From positions 1,922,001-1,986,000 of the forward strand of contig CAVQHI010000002.1 of assembly GCA_963712305.1 (NCBI GenBank): a stretch of DNA of 64,000 bases, given 5' to 3'. The notes under the pieces were generated by a model that was not told the DNA's origin, made no database searches, and was given only the letters and a program-made list of their open reading frames with translations. Of this stretch, positions 37,086 to 45,738 are shown in pieces. Origin of the DNA: DATFNI01 sp963712305 (GTDB lineage: Bacteria > Bacteroidota > Rhodothermia > Balneolales > DATFMH01). The translations under genes were made by a program, and so were the position numbers. Positions within the stretch are counted from its first letter, which is position 1. Each line of letters begins with the position of its first letter.

Positions 37086-37115
37086 CAAGGGCAACCCTTT
37101 CACAAGTTGCCCTTG
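37086..37115 (-). terminator. Strong terminator hairpin in a divergent intergenic region
   Basis: CAAGGGCAAC and GTTGCCCTTG form a perfect 10-base stem with a 10-base loop. On the minus strand it is followed by TTTTTTTAT, a complete intrinsic terminator. But no minus-strand gene lies directly upstream: the region is between the starts of the SDR (-) and DUF1080 (+) genes. It may end a small RNA, stop antisense transcription, or be left from a deleted gene. Confidence 0.75.
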
Positions 37116-37298
37116 AAACTATTCATCAAGAGAGACGCTACTTGAGCGTGACATCAATATACAGAATTCCAGACAAAAAGATATGCTTTTCGGAAATATT
37201 AATACTTAAATTCAAATATTGTTCTTAGAAATAAGTGTGCTATATTATTTTTGCGTTGAATCGACGTTTAAAGCTTAATAAGCATAGGGAGGATCACC

Positions 37299-38072
37299 AT
37301 GAGGCGTCATTATTTATCATCCGTGTTGTCTGTAATAATCGTTTTGGGATTTGCAACCATTAGCACAGCCCAGACAGGAGTTGGGACCAGACCACCAAAA
37401 GGCGCTAAGGTTCTCTTTAATGGTTCCCGTAAAATGTTGGATCGGTTATGGACCTATTGGGAAGGCCCCCGTTTCTCATCATCGATGCCTATCAAATGGA
37501 AGATTGTAAATGATCCGGTTGATGCTGGCATGGTGCTTGAATCATATGATCCGGCTGCCGATGGAGGGAAATATGGATCTGCAGATATCGTGACCAAGCA
37601 AAAATTCCGCGATTTCCGTCTGCATGTTGAATTTCTGATCATGAATGAAGGAGGGAACAGCGGTGTTTATTTGCAAAACCGATATGAGATGCAGATTGTG
37701 GATGGAGATTCGACAACGCATGGTCTCGCGGCAGTCATTAATGAAGAAGCTTCACCGTACTATCCTTATAACGGACTCAGAAAATGGAACGCGTACGATA
37801 TTGTTTTCCGTGCAGCCCGGTGCAAAAATGGAAAACGCATTGAACGGGCCAGGGTAACCATGTACTTCAATGGAGTAAAGGTTCATAAAAACCAGGCAAT
37901 CAACCAGGTTTGGGGTGGCCCCAACTCAGGAATTGATGGAGGAAACGACGGCGGAAAAGGGATTACCGATACGCCGGGCGGACTTAAGCTACAGGCCGAA
38001 GGCCATGATGTTCGTTTTCGCAACATCTGGATTAAAGAGCTGAATTTAAAGGAACCGAATACCGATTTCTAA
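37299..38072 (+). CDS. Secreted DUF1080 (3-keto-disaccharide hydrolase-like) protein
   Basis: 257 residues. Signal peptide (VLSVIIVLGFATISTAQ), then a single DUF1080 domain, a concanavalin-like sandwich: AKVLFNGSRKMLDRLWTYW, FRDFRLHVEFLIMNEGGNSG, VYLQNRYEMQIVDG, WNAYDIVFRAARCKNG, VTMYFNGVKVHKN, and GGLKLQAEGHDVRFRNIWIKEL. Family members hydrolyse 3-keto-glycosides or bind sugars. GGAGG before the ATG supports the start. A possible FCB-type -7 element (TATTTTTG at 37246-37253) precedes it, with no matching -33 box. Stand-alone gene; a short gap (38073-38227) separates it from a convergent operon. Confidence 0.88.
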   Translation: MRRHYLSSVLSVIIVLGFATISTAQTGVGTRPPKGAKVLFNGSRKMLDRLWTYWEGPRFSSSMPIKWKIVNDPVDAGMVLESYDPAADGGKYGSADIVTKQKFRDFRLHVEFLIMNEGGNSGVYLQNRYEMQIVDGDSTTHGLAAVINEEASPYYPYNGLRKWNAYDIVFRAARCKNGKRIERARVTMYFNGVKVHKNQAINQVWGGPNSGIDGGNDGGKGITDTPGGLKLQAEGHDVRFRNIWIKELNLKEPNTDF

Positions 38073-38227
38073 ATTATTAAGCACTATAATGGAATAAATC
38101 TCATCCATCTGGAAAGTTCATATCACTTCCGTTTAGAAAATATCCCAGTTGGTCTGTATATAGTGTATCCAGACATTATACCAGATAAAGTTAGTTCTAA
38201 AAATGTATACTTCGATTATTTTCAGCC

Positions 38228-39052
38228 TTATTTAATTAGCGCCATTTTTTTAATTAACACTTGGCCACCCGTGTTGAGTTTATATACATAAATGCCGGAT
38301 GACAGTGGCGTACCATTGCCCGCGGATATGTTCCATGTAACGGATTTCCCGCCTGGAGACTGATAATCATCAACAAGAGTGGCGACTTCTGCACCAAGGA
38401 TACTGTAAACTTTCAGAGTTACTCTTCCAGGCTTGATAATGGTGTAAGATATTGTCGTAGAGGGATTAAACGGGTTTGGATAATTTTGGTCCAGTGTCAT
38501 TTTTGTCGGGATATCCTTCTTTTCATTTCCGATAGGCGTGGACATCCCTGAAAGTGCATTTTGTATGGCTGAAACAGTTTTATCAAGTTCGTCACCTGTT
38601 ACATTGGCATTTCCCCTGTAGACCAGTTTTCCGTTTTTGTCAACAACTACCGCGCGGTCGTAAATATAGTTACCGTAATAATCGATGACAGATTGGCGTG
38701 CGTTTAACAGCAGGGGATATGTGACACCAGTCGTTTGTTTGTATGAGTTCACAACCGAAGCACTCAGGTTCCACGTGTCGAGTCCCATTGCCGCAAAATC
38801 AGGATTACTTTTGAATTTCTGATAAATATCTGATTCTGTTCCCGGACCATTCTGTATGCAGTGTGGACATTGTGATCCAAAGAAATAAATGAATACCACT
38901 TTACCGGCATAGTTCGAGAGTGAAAGCGACCCACCACCCAATACATTGTAAGTGAAATTTGGGGCCGGGTCTCCAATATCAGGTTGAGCGTATAGTGTGG
39001 AAATACAAATCAATGAGAGAGTAAGAAAACTGGTTAACCGTTTCATAATCAT
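38228..39052 (-). CDS. Secreted redoxin-like protein with T9SS sorting domain
   Basis: 274 residues; an ATG at 39046 is an equally good start. Signal peptide to STLYAQ; residues ~25-160 are a thioredoxin-fold (AhpC/TlpA) domain with IGDPAPNFTYNVLGG and the active site SQCPHC (CxxC). From ~185 a linker leads to a type A T9SS sorting domain: LDQNYPNPFNPSTTISY, GRVTLKVYSILGAEV, GIYVYKLNTGG, ending KKMALIK. So an extracellular thiol oxidoreductase or peroxiredoxin-like protein, secreted by type IX secretion. Last gene of the three-gene operon starting at 41057, 11 bases after the barrel gene. Confidence 0.88.
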   Translation of the reverse strand: MIMKRLTSFLTLSLICISTLYAQPDIGDPAPNFTYNVLGGGSLSLSNYAGKVVFIYFFGSQCPHCIQNGPGTESDIYQKFKSNPDFAAMGLDTWNLSASVVNSYKQTTGVTYPLLLNARQSVIDYYGNYIYDRAVVVDKNGKLVYRGNANVTGDELDKTVSAIQNALSGMSTPIGNEKKDIPTKMTLDQNYPNPFNPSTTISYTIIKPGRVTLKVYSILGAEVATLVDDYQSPGGKSVTWNISAGNGTPLSSGIYVYKLNTGGQVLIKKMALIK

Positions 39053-39063
39053 ATCCCGCTTGG

Positions 39064-40572
39064 TTAGAATCGTGTGGAAAATCGAACTTCAACTCCTTCG
39101 AAGTCGAGTATTTCATAGCAAATGCCTGATGTACAGGCTGGACCACCACGTCGTTTGCCCGCAAAAATATCCAGGGTATTCGACTGGCTAATCTTATAGC
39201 GAAGATTTCCACCCAGCCAGGTCCTGGTATTGGTTTCAATTACCGTAGTCCCCGGATTGTCGGTGAGTTGAACGTCCGTGCTTGCTTCAAAAACAGCACT
39301 AAGTGTGATATTGGGAATGGATGTCACCGATAGTGATCCGTAATAGTTTTCGGCGCGGTTTGGATCAAAACTTCGCCGGAATGTCTGGTACTCTAAATCC
39401 AGAATGATATTCCATTCATAGTTGAAATTCTTCTCTGTTGTGAATCCTGCTGAAAACCGGTGCTTTTCTCCCTTCAACTCATCCTGGGCATAATCGGCGA
39501 ACGATTTTAGAGTCAGGTATTCATTCACCTTGTAGCTGCCTTCCAGAAAGTATTCCCAGTAATGAAAAGTATTGGAAACCTTATTGGTTGCCGTTGTGTA
39601 GTTACCGGTGATAGAATGACCGCCGTCAAAGTTGTAATAAAATTCGATCTGAAAACCGGTCTCGTTAGATGTCTCCAGAACGTGTGTGCTTCGGTTCAGG
39701 ACCGGGTAGGTGTGTTCTTTTATCAATGAGGGTGGATCATTGTAACCAGATCCCAGCCGGAACTTGTTGTAATTTTTATACTCGAGACTCAACCCAAACG
39801 AATCGTGATAATAATTCAGACCCGTGTAGAGAGCATAGGAATCTCTTTTGCTGAAAGAAGAGAATTGTCCTTTTGTATCGAAAGCATATTCACCGAAGAG
39901 TTGCACCTGCATGGGCAGATTGGCGTCAAACATCAGATCTCCAAAATCACGATAACCCGGAACACCATCAGAATGAGATCGCATAATGGCTCCACCTATG
40001 CTTACATCCTGCGAGAGGTAAAAATTTGATTGTACGGCCTCAGTTAGATCAGGTCGGCGCAGACTATCGGGCTTTATATCAGGAGGGTAGATATTGTATA
40101 ACGGACGTCCACGCAGAACCTTGGTTTCCATCCAGCTATTTTTATAGTCGATCGTTACTCCTTCAAGGTCTCGGTAAAAAGCGTATCGTGTTCGGTAGAA
40201 ATCATCTTCATAGATGGAGCCGGGGATTTCGTAGCTCCGAAGCAATAGCCCGCGTCCAATAGTCTCGTAAAGGTTCCCAATGCGAACGTCAAACTGCTTA
40301 TCCTGGTACTCAATACGTTTTTGAGTGAGATCGAAATAGTTGCGCTTCCTGATTGGGGTCGCGAACTGTTCGATACGGCTGAAGAGGCTTATGTTATTTT
40401 GATCATAGAAGAGGTTGAGCTGATCATAAGATGTGGTCAGGTTTCGGTTGGTTTTATAGGGGAGGTTACCGTATTGGAACTCGAATGTGTTATCGCCGTA
40501 GATTTGGGCCATCGACTTGCCGGCACAGGAGAAAAGAAATCCAATCGATATGAAAAGAATCCGGTGTTTCAT
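39064..40572 (-). CDS. Outer-membrane beta-barrel protein, DUF6029-like
   Basis: 502 residues. Signal peptide ending near GKSMAQ. The mature protein is made of amphipathic strands rich in Tyr, Phe and Asn (SFGLSLEYKNYNKFRLG, TGFQIEFYYNFDGGHSITGNY, FEGVEVRFSTRF), with a terminal Phe as in outer-membrane barrels. The early segment DVRIGNLYETIGRGLLLRSYE is one I recognise from DUF6029 proteins. Near the C-terminus CTSGIC has two cysteines that could respond to the thiol-disulfide proteins on both sides. The start overlaps the TlpA-like gene stop by 4 bases (ATGA). Likely a surface channel or scaffold for a redox system; the role is inferred. Confidence 0.8.
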   Translation of the reverse strand: MKHRILFISIGFLFSCAGKSMAQIYGDNTFEFQYGNLPYKTNRNLTTSYDQLNLFYDQNNISLFSRIEQFATPIRKRNYFDLTQKRIEYQDKQFDVRIGNLYETIGRGLLLRSYEIPGSIYEDDFYRTRYAFYRDLEGVTIDYKNSWMETKVLRGRPLYNIYPPDIKPDSLRRPDLTEAVQSNFYLSQDVSIGGAIMRSHSDGVPGYRDFGDLMFDANLPMQVQLFGEYAFDTKGQFSSFSKRDSYALYTGLNYYHDSFGLSLEYKNYNKFRLGSGYNDPPSLIKEHTYPVLNRSTHVLETSNETGFQIEFYYNFDGGHSITGNYTTATNKVSNTFHYWEYFLEGSYKVNEYLTLKSFADYAQDELKGEKHRFSAGFTTEKNFNYEWNIILDLEYQTFRRSFDPNRAENYYGSLSVTSIPNITLSAVFEASTDVQLTDNPGTTVIETNTRTWLGGNLRYKISQSNTLDIFAGKRRGGPACTSGICYEILDFEGVEVRFSTRF

Positions 40573-41057
40573 TTATCAAGATGCTTAAGGATTTCCTTCC
40601 TGATCAGCTTTTCTTCACCCGGCACATATCCTTCCGTGAAATAAACGACCTCATCATTGTTATTAATGATCAGTAGCGTCGGCACAGACTGCACTCTCAA
40701 CCGTTGCATAACCTCGTTTTCAGTATCCAGAAGCACTGGATAATCAACACCGAGTGATTTGGCAAACGGCTTCACCTTGGCAAGATTTCTGGGACCATCG
40801 ACACTGATTCCTATGAAGTGAACTCCCTTGTCTGATAATTCATCGTGCATTTCTATGAGTTTGGGGATAGATCGTACACACGGTTTGCACCATGTCGCCC
40901 AAAAATCGATTACCGTGAGTTTATCTCCCTTGAGTTCTTTATACGATATGGTATTGTTGTTCAGATTTTTCAATCTGAAGTTATACACTTTGGGTCCCGC
41001 GTTGCTGCCGATTGCAATCAGTAGTAAGAAAGCTACAAGAAATTTCATAGTGTTCAT
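40569..41057 (-). CDS. TlpA/ResA-like thioredoxin
   Basis: 162 residues. A short signal or anchor (FLVAFLLLIAIGSNAG) precedes a TlpA-type domain: YNFRLKNLNNNTISYKELKG, VIDFWATWCKPC (CxxC active site), GVHFIGISVDGPRNLAKVKPF (the insertion typical of TlpA/ResA), and QSVPTLLIINNN with the cis-Pro. Periplasmic disulfide reductants of this kind serve cytochrome maturation or other thiol targets. First gene of the operon; coupled by ATGA overlap to the outer-membrane barrel, with a second CxxC protein after it. A dedicated redox relay across the envelope is a reasonable inference. Confidence 0.9.
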   Translation of the reverse strand: MNTMKFLVAFLLLIAIGSNAGPKVYNFRLKNLNNNTISYKELKGDKLTVIDFWATWCKPCVRSIPKLIEMHDELSDKGVHFIGISVDGPRNLAKVKPFAKSLGVDYPVLLDTENEVMQRLRVQSVPTLLIINNNDEVVYFTEGYVPGEEKLIRKEILKHLDK

Positions 41058-41219
41058 ATCAAGTAGTATTCACCTAATATGTACACTATATATCAAAAAA
41101 TTATCACTTAAGTATCACAAAAATATCACAAAAAGGTTATCTATTTGATAATATGATTGGTATCTGCCTGAAAGTACTGTAAAAGATTTTCTCTTTATAT
41201 AATATTGAACACGTAACAA

Positions 41220-41549
41220 TTAAAATACGGGTTGCCCTTCTTTACCACGCATTTCAATCAAACCTGATAATAGCACAATGCCACCGGTAATAAGATTATG
41301 TACGAGTACTCCGTCACCTGAATGAATACCCGGCATGAAGGCCGCGAATATAAGCCAGCTTCCTGTTAATGCAGATACCCAGGTGATGCCGTAGCTATTA
41401 TCAACAGAGGCCAGGCTTACGATCATGATAATGCTTCCGGCTATAAAAAATATCCAGCCGTATACTGCTGAGCCAAATGGAATGAGAATAGATAGAAGAA
41501 TAAACAACCCCAGAATTGTCAGAATCCAACTGCTTGTTTGTTTTCCCAT
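41220..41549 (-). CDS. SPW-repeat membrane protein
   Basis: 109 residues with four predicted helices arranged as two repeats. Segments GWIFFIAGSIIMIVSL and ALTGSWLIFAAFMPG follow the SPW-repeat pattern (W...G.W...). Small integral inner-membrane protein, function unknown. It stands alone, 162 bases upstream of the TlpA operon and on the same strand. Confidence 0.75.
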   Translation of the reverse strand: MGKQTSSWILTILGLFILLSILIPFGSAVYGWIFFIAGSIIMIVSLASVDNSYGITWVSALTGSWLIFAAFMPGIHSGDGVLVHNLITGGIVLLSGLIEMRGKEGQPVF

Positions 41550-42014
41550 GATGATACAGTTTGTTGGTTTTATAATGTCTGTTTTATACTAAAAATAACG
41601 GTTTAAAGAGGGTTAGAGTTCAACCAACTAACAGTGAATGACATATTCTTATAAAAGAATAGTATTAATTCAGAAAGTTCGGAATGGAAGATGAGAATCA
41701 AAGACTCAGAGCGGAATAATGTAAGGATCATTGAACAAGATATGGGCTACTGACGTTTGGTGACTTATCCCCCACTACGGTATTATTTATCTGCTAACTG
41801 TTTATAAAATCAAGACTATTCGTATAAATATTAAAAAGATAACTGATTGATACATAAATGATAAGTGTGTATTTGCACATTGATTTAGTGTCGTCATTCC
41901 AATTTTTAGTACTCGAGATTATCTGTTTAGGGATTAACGGATAATCATGCGGGGGATAATTGAAATTATCATCTGTTATTCATCATAAAACCAATAAAAG
42001 AACATGGGGGTAAT
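41550..42014. other. AT-rich intergenic region
   Basis: About 465 bases between divergent genes. No convincing frame or repeat. A GGGGG motif stands immediately before the ATG at 42015 as a probable ribosome binding site. Promoter elements for both directions must be here, but I cannot place them. Confidence 0.4.
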
Positions 42015-43142
42015 ATGAAGTTTTCTACGATCTGCATAATCATGCTGTGTCTGGCAAAAACAGTATCGGCTCAGTTGTATTATGGAATAGATAAGACAGT
42101 GGTAATCACATCGGCTGATGGTTATCAAAGTTCCAGTATTGATGCCAACTATCTCGATGGAATAACTGTGGACACCGTAAATAACTACATCTATTGGTCT
42201 CAGCGGGATTTTAATAGTGTTATAAAACGGGCCAAACCGGACGGTTCGGACATGACGACCGTGATAGACGGAAACTTGAATTCTTTTCGAGGACTCGATA
42301 TCGATTATAAAAACAAGAAATTGTATATAGCGGATGTTTCAAACGACGGGAAGATATTTCGCTCCGACCTGGATGGCTCAAACATTGAGACACTTGTTGC
42401 TGGACAGCCAGATGGAGTGACAAATGGAGTGCTGGATGTCGCTGTAGATCCTGAAAACGGAAAGATGTACTGGATTAAATTTGGGGGAGTAATGAGAGCC
42501 GATCTGGATGGATCAAATGTAGAGAAAATCGTTGACTTTGCAAGTTATATTCAACCACAATCTATTGATCTGGATGTTCGTGACGGATACGTGTACTGGG
42601 TTGATACGAGTCATAATGCCATCAAACGTATACCGCTCGATGGGGGTAATGACGAGTCAATTATAAATGATAGTAAAGCGGAATGGATCTCTGTGAATAT
42701 GAAGGAGGAAAAAGTTTACTGGCTCGATCAGACATCGGATGGGAAAATATACAGGGCCGATTTAGATGGCAGCAATTCCGAAAAAATCCTTGATATCGGA
42801 TATGGACGCGGCGGATTGTTTGCAGAGGACTTTAAAGCTACAGCCACACCCATCTCGAAAACAGTGAAGTCTGTTCCCGGAAAACTTAGACTCGATCCCA
42901 ACTATCCAAATCCATTCAATCCGACAACTACTATCCGTTACGTACTTCCGGAAGCTGGTTTTGTCTCGCTTGCTGTTTATGATATACTGGGGCACAAAGT
43001 AGCAGTACTTGCCGATGGCAGGCATGCCGCGGGAACATACAATGTCCATTTTGATGCCTCTCAACTCTCCAGCGGGGTATATTTTTACAGACTTCGTACG
43101 CCAAACAAAACAATGACACAAAAAATGATGCTGGTTAAATAA
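42015..43142 (+). CDS. Secreted YWTD (LDL-receptor class B-like) propeller with T9SS sorting domain
   Basis: 375 residues. Signal peptide (IIMLCLAKTVSAQ), then repeats of ~40 residues, each with a Y-W-like strand and a GSN/DGS loop: YIYWSQRDFNSVIKRAK, LYIADVSNDGKIFRSDLDGS, MYWIKFGGVMRADLDGSN, VYWVDTSHNAIKRIPLDGG, VYWLDQTSDGKIYRADLDGS. These form a six-bladed YWTD propeller. The last ~85 residues are a T9SS type A sorting domain (DPNYPNPFNPTTTIRY ... YFYRLRTPNKTMTQKMMLVK). An exported protein for binding, probably anchored at the surface. Terminator at 43153. Stand-alone gene. Confidence 0.88.
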   Translation: MKFSTICIIMLCLAKTVSAQLYYGIDKTVVITSADGYQSSSIDANYLDGITVDTVNNYIYWSQRDFNSVIKRAKPDGSDMTTVIDGNLNSFRGLDIDYKNKKLYIADVSNDGKIFRSDLDGSNIETLVAGQPDGVTNGVLDVAVDPENGKMYWIKFGGVMRADLDGSNVEKIVDFASYIQPQSIDLDVRDGYVYWVDTSHNAIKRIPLDGGNDESIINDSKAEWISVNMKEEKVYWLDQTSDGKIYRADLDGSNSEKILDIGYGRGGLFAEDFKATATPISKTVKSVPGKLRLDPNYPNPFNPTTTIRYVLPEAGFVSLAVYDILGHKVAVLADGRHAAGTYNVHFDASQLSSGVYFYRLRTPNKTMTQKMMLVK

Positions 43143-43152
43143 GCAACCATGT

Positions 43153-43192
43153 AGCTGCGGCGCATACAGAAGTGTGTCGCAGCTCCTGTTTT
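43153..43192 (+). terminator. Terminator of the YWTD propeller gene
   Basis: AGCTGCGGCGCA and TGTGTCGCAGCT form an imperfect stem, followed by CCTGTTTTTAAA. It begins 11 bases after the TAA at 43140-43142. Confidence 0.7.
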
Positions 43193-43333
43193 TAAAATGA
43201 CATAGTTCATCGGAGTAGTAACAAAAATCAGTTTTTTTCGTACTATTCTTCATAGTCTGGAGAAGAAAATCAAAACCGCAGGTGTTGTGAACGAACATCT
43301 GCCATTTCGAACTGCTTAATCTTCCAGGGAGTT

Positions 43334-44406
43334 ATGAAGAGGTGTAATGTTATACTACCGGGGCTCCTGTTTATCTTCGGAATAATTCTGCCTGCCGCTG
43401 TTTATCCGTGTACGACTTTTGTGCTTCGCCAGGGTAATCATATTGTTTTTGGGCGCAATCTGGACTGGATTACCGGGTCCGGATTAATCATGACCAACCC
43501 GAGATATCTTCAAAAGACAGCGTTGATAGATGTTTCGCAGAATCCCATCACATGGACTTCCAAATACGGAAGCATCACATTTAACCAGGTTGGCCGTGAC
43601 CTGCCGTATGGAGGTATGAATGAAGCCGGCCTGGTTGTCGAACACATGACACTAGACGAGACCGTTTATCCATCCGACGACAATCGGCATACAATAAGTG
43701 CCTGCCAGTGGATCCAGTACCAGCTTGATAATTATTCCACTGTTGAGGAGGTCATCAAAAGCGATACTTTGCTGCGAATTATCGATCCCGGTTCAAAAAT
43801 TCATTTTCTGGTATGCGATAAAGCAGGTAACGTTGTATCCATCGAGTTCATAAATGGTAAGATGGTGTATCATACAGGCAAGGATCTTCCTGTGGAGGTT
43901 CTTGCCAACAGCAACTATGAGAACTCATCAATTGTTTTGAGAGCAATTGTGATACACAGGCTAATCGATCCCTGTATAATTTCTGTACAGCAGCTCATAT
44001 GGTTAATCAATACCATTCCGAAAACCAGGATTCAATCGTCCGTAACGCCTTTCACATATTGAATGCGGTCAAGCAGGGATTGATGACAAAATGGAGCATC
44101 GTCTACGACGAAACCAATATGAAGATATACTTTAAAGTCTTTGAAACGCCGACTATCGTGGGAGACCAGAAGATCTTTCTGAAACCACCGGGAGATGTAC
44201 CTGTAAATATTGTCAATTTTAGGAGTTTTGATTTTAACTGTTTCGATGTGCCCAAAGTACTTGATCTCGATATCGATCATTCCGGTATTGTAAATAAATA
44301 TTTCACTGATTATTCAACCAGAATAAACAGAGAGTTCATATCTAAAGCATTCACTTTTTTCAAAGAATGGGGTGCAAATATTCAGATTGGGAGAAGAGAC
44401 ACTTGA
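43334..44406 (+). pseudogene. Linear amide C-N hydrolase (bile-salt-hydrolase / penicillin V acylase family), one frameshift
   Basis: The first frame (from 43334) gives a signal peptide (LLFIFGIILPAAVYP) directly followed by CTTFVLRQGN, where Cys26 is the Ntn nucleophile. Then come VFGRNLDW, GGMNEAGLVVEHM and SNYENS. The second frame, open from before 43921, continues with NRSLYNFCTAAHMVNQYH, SIVRNAFHILNAVKQG, KWSIVYDETNMKIYFK, and ends at 44406. The joint lies near 43920-43935 and needs one added base. The joined product (~357 residues) has the length and residue order of exported Ntn choloylglycine-hydrolase family members, which cleave amides of bile acids, penicillin V or acyl-homoserine lactones. 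As written it lacks a continuous frame, so it is inactive or mis-sequenced. Confidence 0.8.
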
Positions 44407-44641
44407 TTACATGGCCAAATATCCTGGATCGTTTAGCTGTATTCCTAACTGAGGCCGAGTTTATTGAGATGTTAGAATTATATAACTCTAACATGAGGTC
44501 CTTTAATACGTCAAATTTGTTCAAATAAAGAGTGTCATTTCAAAAAATAGGCGTATTTAAATCAGCACTTTGTAACTAATTGTATGCTTTAGTCGTAATG
44601 AGGATAAGTTGATATAACAAGCTCATCTAAAGGACTACACA

Positions 44642-45700
44642 ATGAAACGTGTCGCCAGTTTAATTTCGCTCTTATCCGCCATCTTTTTGGTTTCAGTAGC
44701 AAACTATTCCTGCAGTAACGAAGGACAATCCAAAGACAGTTCAAAACAAGACTCTACCGCTGTGGTACCGATTGAAGTTAGTCTTGTTGAACGGGGCGAT
44801 GTCTCAGCGAATTATGTCAGCACAGCAACCCTGGAGGCCGATCAGGAAGCTCAGGTTGTTTCGAAAGTAAACGGTGTTGTTGAAAAATTAAATGTGGAAG
44901 AGGGACAGAGGGTAAAAAGCGGCCAGCCCCTGGCTGTTCTTGACGATCGCCAATACCGGCTTGAACTGGATCAGGCGAAAGCTGAACTGGATAAACTTCA
45001 AAATGACTTCAAACGGAGCCAGGAACTCTACGATAAAAAGCTTATCAGTGTGGAAGCCTATGAGAACCTCAAGTTCCAGGTTGAATCACAGAAGGCCGCT
45101 TATGAACTGGCAAGACTTAATCACGAATATACCACCATTCGTGCACCTATTGACGGGATCGTATCAAAAAGACTTATTAAGGTTGGTAACATGATCCGGG
45201 TCAATGATCCCGTGTTTACCGTTACAGATTTCGATCCGTTGCTTGCCATTGTCTATGTGCCGGAACACGAAATGCAGAAGATCCATCTGATGCAGCCGGT
45301 TGAGTTTGAAGCCGACGCCATTCCCACAAAATCGTTCCACGGCCATGTGGAGCGCATCAGTCCTGTTGTAGATTCTGAAACGGGTACATTCAAAGTCACG
45401 ATAGAAGTGAAAGATCCCAGCGGACAATTGAAACCGGGGATGTTCACCCGTATACGCATCGTCTATGATACCCGCCAGAATACTCTGCTTGTCCCGAAAG
45501 AGGCGATTATCAGTGAAGATGGAGTGAACAGTGTGTTCCTTATCAACAATCAAATGAGCTTCAAAAGGGAAGTCCTTACCGGTTATGCCAATGGATCCAG
45601 GATTGAAATCGTCAGTGGCCTGAAAGACGGGGATTCCATAGTAACAATTGGACAAAGTAGTCTCAAAGACAGTTCACGCGTAGAGATTATCAGCCAGTAG
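44642..45700 (+). CDS. RND efflux periplasmic adaptor (membrane fusion protein)
   Basis: 352 residues. The leader runs SLLSAIFLVSVANYSC with a likely lipidated Cys, then a Ser/Asp-rich linker. HlyD/MFP layout: barrel-sandwich half (AQVVSKVNGVVEKLNVEEGQ, RVKSGQPLAVLDD), a short coiled-coil hairpin (about 100-150), the second lipoyl half (TTIRAPIDGIVSKRLIKVGN), the beta-barrel (VYVPEHEMQKIHLMQPVEF) and the membrane-proximal domain. AAAGGA stands before the ATG. First gene of the operon with two RND permeases; no outer-membrane TolC-like gene is present nearby. Confidence 0.92.
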   Translation: MKRVASLISLLSAIFLVSVANYSCSNEGQSKDSSKQDSTAVVPIEVSLVERGDVSANYVSTATLEADQEAQVVSKVNGVVEKLNVEEGQRVKSGQPLAVLDDRQYRLELDQAKAELDKLQNDFKRSQELYDKKLISVEAYENLKFQVESQKAAYELARLNHEYTTIRAPIDGIVSKRLIKVGNMIRVNDPVFTVTDFDPLLAIVYVPEHEMQKIHLMQPVEFEADAIPTKSFHGHVERISPVVDSETGTFKVTIEVKDPSGQLKPGMFTRIRIVYDTRQNTLLVPKEAIISEDGVNSVFLINNQMSFKREVLTGYANGSRIEIVSGLKDGDSIVTIGQSSLKDSSRVEIISQ

Positions 45701-45738
45701 TCTAATAAAAGTGGAGAAGTGGCCAGGAGGGGCTAACT

